Source: Bullera alba
Taxonomy: Eukaryota > Basidiomycota > Tremellomycetes > Tremellales > Bulleraceae
Assembly: GCA_001600095.1 (NCBI GenBank)
Contig: BCIX01000002.1
Location: 558,001-622,000 of the forward strand
DNA length: 64,000 bases
Reading direction: 5' to 3'
The translations under genes were made by a program, and so were the position numbers. Position 1 is the first letter of the stretch. Each line of letters opens with the position of its first letter. The notes under the pieces were generated by a model. The model saw only the letters and a program-made list of their open reading frames with translations. It did not search any database and was not told the DNA's origin. Below, piece after piece: positions 56,448 to 64,000 of the stretch.

Positions 56448-59400
56448 CTACGAGACAAAGGTTGCCAGTCGCCTGACCAGAGGCACGTTCAACCAAGCGG
56501 GCACATCTATACTCGATCAGCACGATCCAAAATTCAAATTCAGATCGCCAACACTCACAAGTCTCCAGACCGTTGATCTCTCTCGGCTGGGGGAGCTGAT
56601 AAGGGCCCACCTCGTCCATCTCCAATTGCAACAACAGGTGATCCGCCTTGTCCTCCGGCTTGACTCTCGCAGCGACGGCTTTGAGGATATCTGCCGATAT
56701 GGGCGCTTCGTAATCCGCGTTGTGGTACTGCGAGATTAGTTTCTGGATCTGCGATGGGGACAGAATCCAGCAGACGTCGAACAGGATCTCGATGTCGCCC
56801 ATGGTGGCCTAGGAAAATCGAGAGTTAGCATCGGATGTCGTGGAAGTGGGGGCGCTTGTGTACCTTCTTCAGCTGGAGCAATTTGGTAGCCTGCATCAAG
56901 TGCTCAAGCTGTAATAAGCCTTCAGGCATATCATGCGATTTACACCATTCTACCCGGACATCAGCAATCGACTTCGCCACGCGTCAATCCTGACTCACCT
57001 TCAATTCTGGTAATATTGTACTGGATTTGCATGGCTGAACGACGATTAGCCAAAACCTCCAGCGCCATCAAGACTCTCAACCCACCTCTCTTCCATGAAC
57101 AGAAGTTTCTCCTCATGATCAAGTCGTTGAATGCCACTTGGCCGATAAGCTTGAGTAGCTCGGTGACGACCTGCTGCATCACGCTGTCCTCGACATAGTA
57201 CCCTTTCAGGCACTTCCAGATCTTGTTCAACAAGTTTAGGATATCGTCCATGGTTGCCGTAGGCTGCGCTTGACCTCCGATACCGCCGAGCATTCTCGAG
57301 AACATACGACCGGAACCATCGGAGGTGATGAACCCAGGCAGCGATTGCGATTCGATCAGAGCCGGAATGACCATCTTGCCCAGTCGTCGCTTGGTCTCCA
57401 ACATCCACGTGTGGTAGATGTTGTACTCTAACGAGTCGAGGTCGTGCTTGACGACATCCACCAGTTTCTCGTACGCCGGCCAGTCGAGCTCTCGACCGCT
57501 ATCGTATCCAGGAGCGATACCCTGTTTGGCATCCGATTCCGCGACGCAGATAAACGAGAGGATCTCTTGGACGTTGGACAGCCAGAAGATTCCGGGCACA
57601 ATGACATCTTCGCCTTTGAAGCTCTGCAATGTCAGCCCAAGACTGACATAATGCACTCACCATGACATGAGTCTGGATCGCCTGCATCACATTCGCCAAG
57701 AACGTCTCGCTTTCCGCCACCATGCACTGCTTCCACATCTCGTTGGACACCAGGCTGATCAGGTGTGCAGGGAAGATGATTTCCTTGGCGAGATGGGGTG
57801 TGTGGAGACTGGCTTGTGGAATCCTGAGCTCTGTGATCAGACCCTTGATGACGTCCTCCTCCAGACCCTCTTCGTCCTCGAGCAGACGGATGATCTCGTC
57901 TGAAGCGTTGTCGCCAACGGTCGGCAGACCGTTCGAGTCCCTTGGCCTGGTGATTCCATTCGAGGGGAACATGACGGACACTGCGCGGGGATTCGACTTG
58001 ACCACCATCGACTCATCCGCTGATAATCCTCGTAGGTGGTTGATGGGCCCACCGGTAGCGCTGTGTCGTCTGACTTTCCGGCGAGAGCTACTGGGCGCGC
58101 GGTCGAGGTTGATGTTTTCCAGCGTTCTAAGACCGTTGGGCATTGTCGGGGACGTCGGCTCTCTCGATCCTTTGGTCAATGCGGCCAAAGCATTGTTCCG
58201 ACTGATTTGCTCTTTCAACGAGGTCAACTCGCCTCTTAGGGCGGCAATGGTTCCAGCATCCTCCACGCCCTTTGTCGCAGCAGTGTCAATGGTGAAATGA
58301 TGCTGCTCCATCTCCGACGCCCTCTCCGTCAACTCGGCAGTCAGTCTCTCAATCTCCTTCTCCTGATCGGCGACCCGTTTGACTGCGTCGGCCATTTTGC
58401 GCTCGACCTCCTGCCTCGCATTGACGGCTTCTTCGAATTGACCAAGCGGCACTGTCGGTTTGGCGAGGTCCGCTTCTAATGATCTCGCGCGAGTATCCAG
58501 TTCCGCGTGCTTGCCTTGCCACGTGAGGACCTGTTGCTCCAAGGCAGTGTACTTCTTGTTCAACTCTCTGTTCTCCGCAGTGCGCTTTTGCAGCGTTTGA
58601 GTGAGCTCGACGACCTTGTTCTCCAACTGATACGAGATCTCCTTGAACTTGTCGGCAGACTTCGCCTCGGCCTTGAGTCCACGCAGCTCTCGCACGGCGA
58701 GCTTCCTTCGCCATTGGGATTGCAAAAGGGTGACCTGTCGAATTTGCGCTTTGGACCGTTGACGGACAACCCTACGTCGAGTTAGACCGGCAAACCTTCA
58801 ACACATCGCTGGGCTCACAATCCTCGGAACAGACTCTGCAGTGTGAGAACAGCATGGTTGGTTCGTTCCTCCAAAGCTCGCTTCCTGGCTTGATGTCCTC
58901 GAACGACTACACCTGTCAGCTTTGATACGCAAACGTCAGACTCACCAGACTGAATCTTGACGACGGCTTGTCGGACCTCGGTGTATCGCTTCCTTGCCAT
59001 CCAACCTCGTGCCACCTTTTGGATCTTGGTCGCCGCCGTCTCCTTTCGCAATTGCTCGGCGTACCTCTGGGCGAGAACACCCCTCCACCACGATTGGATC
59101 CGGATGGTCTTCTTTCGGAGATCCTGGTACTTCTTGTACTCGAGCCTCCTCCTCACATTCTTCTGCACCAACGTGACCAGCTCATTCAATCGTTTCGTTC
59201 GCATCGACTCGAGAGCGGCGAGCATACCGGCGCGGAAAAAGATCTTGGTAAGACCGATCTGATACTTGTCCTCGTCGGCGATTGTCTTTGCCAGGATAGA
59301 AGAACACAGTTCCTTGACGTCGGTCTTGGCGTGCCATTCTTTCGAGCTGACTAGCGGGTAGTATCTAGGTGGTCAGCTCTAATCTCGCACATCAACTTAC

Positions 59401-62127
59401 CTCTCGGCAAACTCGGCAAATGTCCATCTGGAGGGGTATCCGGCACATGAAATCCTGATGGTCTCCAAAACACCACACGCTCGAAGTTGCGACAAGACTT
59501 GCTGCGGTTCCAGCTCCCAAGCCTTCTTTGCCTCATTTGGCTTGATACACCTAATGTAGTGGACGTTGGTGTGGTTGATAGTGTCCATAAGGTTGATGAG
59601 CGAGTACTTGAAGATCGAACCCAGTGTTGGTTTCTTGACGGCTGCGCCTGCTCGTTTGGCGGGTGCTCCAGGTTTGGCATCACCATTTGTCTTTGCAGCA
59701 GAGTTGGCCGCAGCTGCAGCCAAGGCTGCATCAAGAACTTCGGTCAGAAACTCGTTGGTCGAGCCCTGGAGCAAAGCTAGCTGTTCGTCCGGCACTGTAT
59801 CCCTGTTCTTGTCGATGAATCCGTCCACGTCGTACGTCACGTCGTGGGCGTAGTGTGCGATCGTAAAGGCGTTCTGGTTGAACCGGGGTTTCTTGAACAC
59901 ATGCTTGTGCTCGGGTTTGGCCAATTGTTGGTGTAGCTTGCTGGCAAACGAGGCATCGGCACCGGCTGGCAGTCGAGACTCTTCGTCGAGCAAGGTGAGA
60001 ACACCCATCTTTCCCTCGATCACATCGATACAAGCTTGGTTGTCGGCAAAGTCGATGAACGTCCAATTGATCTGCTCCCGGACATACTCTTCTTGCTCCA
60101 GCTACGCGGGTCAGCACGAGTCGAGTGAGGACTGCACTTGACTGACCTTGAATACGTGTGCGTTGAACTCTTGCTGCAGCTTCTCGTTGGCCCAGTTGAT
60201 ACAGAATTGCTCAAACGAGTTCTGCTTATAGTCAGCATGGTACCCAAACCTTACTTGGACTCCGACTCACCTTCTTGAAGTGTTCGAAACCATACTACTG
60301 AGCGTCAGCGCGATCCAGCCGTCTCACAAACTGTATCTCACGATATCCAGAACTCCGATGAACTTTGTAGCCTTTTCCACACCCATGCCGCCTTCTCCAC
60401 TCAAACTCTCGTTGACCACGCCGACGAGCCACTGTGAAATGTCAGCTACGCTACAGCACCGCCCATGACCTAGAACTCACATCGAACAAGCACGAGTAAA
60501 CGAACTTGGCCACAGAGTCTCTGACGACCGAGGCCTGAGCGGATCCCAAGCTCGTCACGATCTTCTCGCTCCTCGTAATCAACTGCTTCTTCACAGTCCA
60601 CTTCTTGAAGTCCGCTGCGGGTAGTCCCAGCAACTCCGTCGACAACTGCAAAGCAGCATCATCATCCGCAAGCACGGCGTCTGTCCTAGCCTGGGTGATC
60701 TTGATGTTTCCAAGGTGCAGCAAAGCTGCTAGAAGCCTGAAGATGTGCCACTGTCTGTCCACAGAGATGCCGACCGTCGAGAGGGCTGTTTGAGTGAGGC
60801 GGAACTCTTTGGCATCATCAACTCCCGGTATTGGCGTAGAGGAAGGTCCTCCTCCGGCGAGATAGGCGAATGCGTCGTGATCTGTGCCGAGGGAAAGATC
60901 CTTCCTCTCCTTCGAGGGTGCTCCGGCGAGTAGTTGGTAGAAGATGTGATAATTTCTCTCCGCCTCGGGCTGGAATACCAACCGAGATCGCTCGAGCAAG
61001 TACGTCCTGATCCTAGCTCCTACAATCTCGTTTGTGCTGTCGAAAAGGATCTACAGCGGGTCAGTATAGCTGTCTCTGCCATGTGGAGATGGATCACTCA
61101 CCTCGATGTACTTTCCGAATCTCGACGAGTTGTCATTTCTTGTCGTTTTGGCATTTCCAAACGCCTCCATGATCGGATTACTGGCCAGAATCTGCTTTTC
61201 CGTCTCGCTCATACCATCCTCGCCATCTCCGTTGTCTCGTCTTCGAGTGGTCGACGCGGGTCTCGAGGGGTCATCTACCGAGGCAAAGTATCGCAATATG
61301 AACTTTGCGGATACAGTCTTTCCAGCACCACTGCAGTGTTATCAGCTGGCTGTACCTCTGTAAGATCCTCGGCGCGCACCTTTCGCCGCTGACAACGATA
61401 GTCTGATCTCCCGCGCCCGTCTGATCCACGCCGCCTCCTCCGGCACCTCTTCTCATACAGTCTAGCGCTTCTTCGGCGATGGCGAAGAGATGAGGCTCCA
61501 GCTCGCCCTTCTTACGGCCTGCATATGCCTGGATGATCTCTGGGCCGTCTGGATGGTGTCAGCCGGACCTAAACACAACTGGACACGACCTACAGATTGA
61601 TAGAGGGCTGAATGGATTCAAGGCGACCTATATGCCATCAAAGTCAGAAACGCGCCTACTACGGGCTGCCGGTTGAGGACGTACCAGAACGATACCAGAG
61701 TAGGTGTAAGGGAGATGGAGAGCATACCGAGTGGCTATCGCGTGCAGGACTATCTTCGATCAGCTCACATCCTTCATCCATCCCAGCAGACGACTATCTC
61801 ACCTGACGGCTCATTCAGATTACTCAAACTCGCCAGATCCTCCGAGCTCTCCAGCAGAGGCGGGTTTCGCAACGGCGGTAATGGATCCTGCCCTGGCGGA
61901 TGGGGTGATGAAGGTTGTATACTGTCCCCAGCTTTATCCAACGCCGACAGAGCGAACTTCAGCTCTCTCACCGCGCCTTCCTCTCCATCGACGTTGACCA
62001 CGAGCGTGACGGTGGAAGAAGCGACTCCATCCTCTGGCAAGGTGATCGATGATACTGTGCCTGCGACCCAGCCAGAAGTCGTATCTGGCAGCCAGACCCG
62101 GGTGCCTTTGGCATATGTCGCCGCCAT
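56448..62127 (-). CDS. MYO2: Class V myosin heavy chain Myo2
   Basis: Actin motor for cargo transport and polarised growth, about 1,650 residues with many short introns. The N-terminal SH3-like domain starts [19 protein letters not shown]. The motor has the P-loop GESGAGKT (split by an intron at about 61331-61376), [12 protein letters not shown] and [20 protein letters not shown]. The neck carries several IQ motifs, for example [35 protein letters not shown] and [10 protein letters not shown] coiled coil of about 250 residues follows, then the dilute globular tail ([50 protein letters not shown]). The last exon, after an intron beginning at about 56562, ends [18 protein letters not shown] with the stop at 56448-56450. 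Reading through that intron would replace the correct C-terminus. MYO2 is, from memory, another Cryptococcus MAT-locus gene. Confidence 0.95.
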
Positions 62128-62754
62128 GTCGATATCAGACTTTGATCAAACGATACTGCGGATGGATATTTGGCAGTCGGGTCACTGGTCTCCCTGCGAC
62201 CTGATATAGTCGTCCCGCGACGCTCCGAGCGTAGAGTTGAACTCTGGCGGCGAGAGTAAGGGTATCGAGCTCCGACGGGTACCGAAGCGAGCTTGTCTTC
62301 GCAAGTTTGGGATATCTACCCGTATACTTGCGGTGGAGAGGTGATGTTTGTACCCGTAGACTGTTATTGCACGATGAGTCCAGGGGTATCTGTCGACTGT
62401 CGAGTGCACCACTGTATACATAGCTGGGATTTCAGCGAGAAAGTGAAACACGTCCCTCCGCTTCCGCTGCTGCGACGCGTTGCTGGGTTGGGGTGGCCAA
62501 ACGATGAATACCACGTCACCCTATATTCCAAGGCCACACCCTTATCACCAGCTGAAACCCGCGCGGAGATGACCGAGAATGCGGTACGACTAACCGGGTC
62601 AAGCTGAAACGCGCATCTTCCTCGGCCAACTGCGTGGAATCAGGTCGACATAGGATAGACAGCAGTGGACACTTAGCTGTACAGAGCTATCTGCTGAGCA
62701 CAGTAAACAGAGTGATAGTCAAAGCAAACATATATTCGCGACCACTCCATCGAT
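62128..62754. promoter_or_regulatory. Divergent promoter region between MYO2 and ATG7
   Basis: 627 bp between start codons pointing apart. Short frames on both strands have no domain. No defined regulatory site was recognised. Confidence 0.4.
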
Positions 62755-64000
62755 ATGCCAGTCCTTCAATTCCAACCCTTGGCCTCGCAACCGACACCAT
62801 CGTTCTGGACGGCCCTCAACGCTCTCAAGCTGGACAAGTTGAAGTTGGACGATGCGGAGCAGCCAATATCTGGCTGGATGACCGAGGGCAAGGAGATCAT
62901 TGATAAAGATCATCTCACGGGGAAGCAGGGTGGCATGATCAGTGTTGACGGATCATTGGGGGTCGGTGGGTCTGCCTTTGGCGAAGGAGGTGAAAGGTGG
63001 GTACAGGATACCATGCAGATGATCTGTGCCGTATCGTGGCTGACCTGCTCAAACTCGTTATTAGATCTCCACAGGGTACCATACCCATGACAGGGGTGTT
63101 CAAGAACTTCAACACGATAGAAGAGTTCAAATCGACCGAAGGGAAGAAGGAGCTCTTCACCAGTGCCGTCGATTCAGTGAGCATGGCTTGATTAATCAGG
63201 ATATCACAAGCTCATCCGATATAGATATTGGCTTCGTTCGAGACGGATCAGCCTCAGCTCAATCCCTTTCTCCTGGTCACGTTCGCTGATCTAAAGAAAT
63301 ACATATATCACTATTGGTTCGCCTTCCCGGCTCTGGTAGCCAAGCCCTCGTGGGAGATAGATGGCAACGGACTACAGGTGGCAGATGAAGTTGTAGGTCG
63401 ATCACGAGGAGATGAACGCTACGCACATCATTGACAGATAATCAGGATGTAGAGGAGATCAGGAGACTGGAGGGTAGTCTGCCCGGAGATCATCTAGCAT
63501 ATCTGGTCAAAGGAGCCAGAGGCAGTAGGCAGGTCGCCCCTCTCATAGACGCTTCCAGCTTCTTTGAGGATACTACGCAGCCAGAGGTGAGTATGTGAGA
63601 ATAATCAAACACGGACAGCCCGCTGACTTGATCCTACGATCAGCGGACCATCGCCTTCCACGACCCATCCTCCGTTGCCGATGCCCCGGGTTGGCCGTTG
63701 CGGAATGTCCTGTACTACCTCCAGCACCGACACGGTATCTCAGACATCTCTATCGTAGCTCTGCGGTCCGGTGCTTCCTCTCAATCAGGACGCATCAGCG
63801 TCTCGCCCTCCGTGACCGATGCGGAATCGCGGCCTCAAGCGGTGGGCTGGGAGAGGAACAAGGTCGGCAAGTTGGGCAGTCGAGTAGCCGACCTAGGACC
63901 AATGATGGATCCAGCTAGGTCAGTGGTTGCAATCAAGTGCAACTCCTGCTGACGAACTCTCAGACTTGCCGATCAAGCTGTTGATCTCAATCTGAAACTG
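62755..64000 (+). CDS. ATG7: Autophagy E1-like enzyme Atg7 (3' end cut off by the window edge)
   Basis: Activates Atg8 and Atg12 for conjugation during autophagosome formation. The start [20 protein letters not shown] matches the Atg7 N-terminal domain, followed by [52 protein letters not shown] and [20 protein letters not shown] (the aligned YYLQHRH region). In-frame joins occur over introns near 62996-63050, 63180-63222, 63391-63442, 63587-63641 and 63917-63962. The visible end is in [12 protein letters not shown], before the adenylation domain, so the nucleotide site and catalytic Cys are outside the window. It is transcribed away from MYO2. Confidence 0.9.

Noticed and set aside
1..64000. 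CRISPR arrays, bacterial operons or ribosomal RNA
   Set aside because: No direct-repeat arrays with spacers, no Shine-Dalgarno-led gene strings and no rRNA sequence were seen; the window is eukaryotic nuclear DNA.

Overview
The window is nuclear DNA from a basidiomycete fungus, most likely of class Tremellomycetes (relatives of Cryptococcus, Kwoniella and Tremella). The evidence is the density of very short introns, about 35-55 nt, mostly with GTGAGT or GTAAGT donors and CTGAC/CTAAC-type branch sites just before the acceptor. The domain content is fungal: a GT2 polysaccharide synthase, a Ste11 kinase with SAM and RA domains, a Pmt4-type mannosyltransferase and fungal RPO41. The genus cannot be fixed from sequence alone. 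Exon joins were worked out by eye, so gene outer limits are more reliable than every internal splice site.

Layout from left to right. 0-7 kb: two divergent paralogous membrane glycosyltransferases (the first runs off the left edge). 7.3-9.9 kb: an IMPACT/Yih1 homologue and an unknown protein with a candidate SUMO-interacting motif. 10.9-11.3 kb: a relic of a Ty1/copia protease. 12-14.4 kb: an NADPH oxidase with a 19-nt microexon. 14.4-16.8 kb: gene-poor DNA holding one intron-containing tRNA. 16.8-21.9 kb: ETF alpha subunit followed by the MAPKKK STE11. 22-33 kb: TSR1, a small membrane protein, an unknown membrane protein, a Sec72-like TPR protein, a Yop1/REEP protein with an LEA-like repeat leader, and gamma-glutamyltranspeptidase. 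33-37.3 kb: a repeat island with a copia gag ORF and a long hairpin. 37.3-44.5 kb: succinate-semialdehyde dehydrogenase, PMT4 and the cohesin kleisin RAD21. 46.2-48.8 kb: a C2H2 zinc-finger protein and a DUF218 protein. 48.9-64 kb: RPO41, an ARMC8/Gid5-like armadillo protein, the class V myosin MYO2 and the start of ATG7 (runs off the right edge).

The most notable feature is the company these genes keep. STE11, the ETF alpha gene, RPO41 and MYO2 are all, from memory, residents of the Cryptococcus neoformans mating-type (MAT) locus. Finding all four within about 45 kb suggests this window lies in or beside the pheromone/receptor side of a mating-type region, or in an ancestral linkage group from which MAT expanded. 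No pheromone receptor, pheromone precursor, STE12, STE20 or homeodomain gene was recognised inside the window, so this remains an inference.

Most other genes are housekeeping: ribosome assembly (TSR1), secretion and ER shape (Sec72, Yop1, PMT4), mitochondrial function (ETFA, RPO41, SSADH), glutathione turnover (GGT), chromosome cohesion (RAD21), GID ubiquitin ligase (ARMC8), transport (MYO2) and autophagy (ATG7). They are not an operon-like unit, although several pairs share divergent intergenic regions that may act as common promoters.
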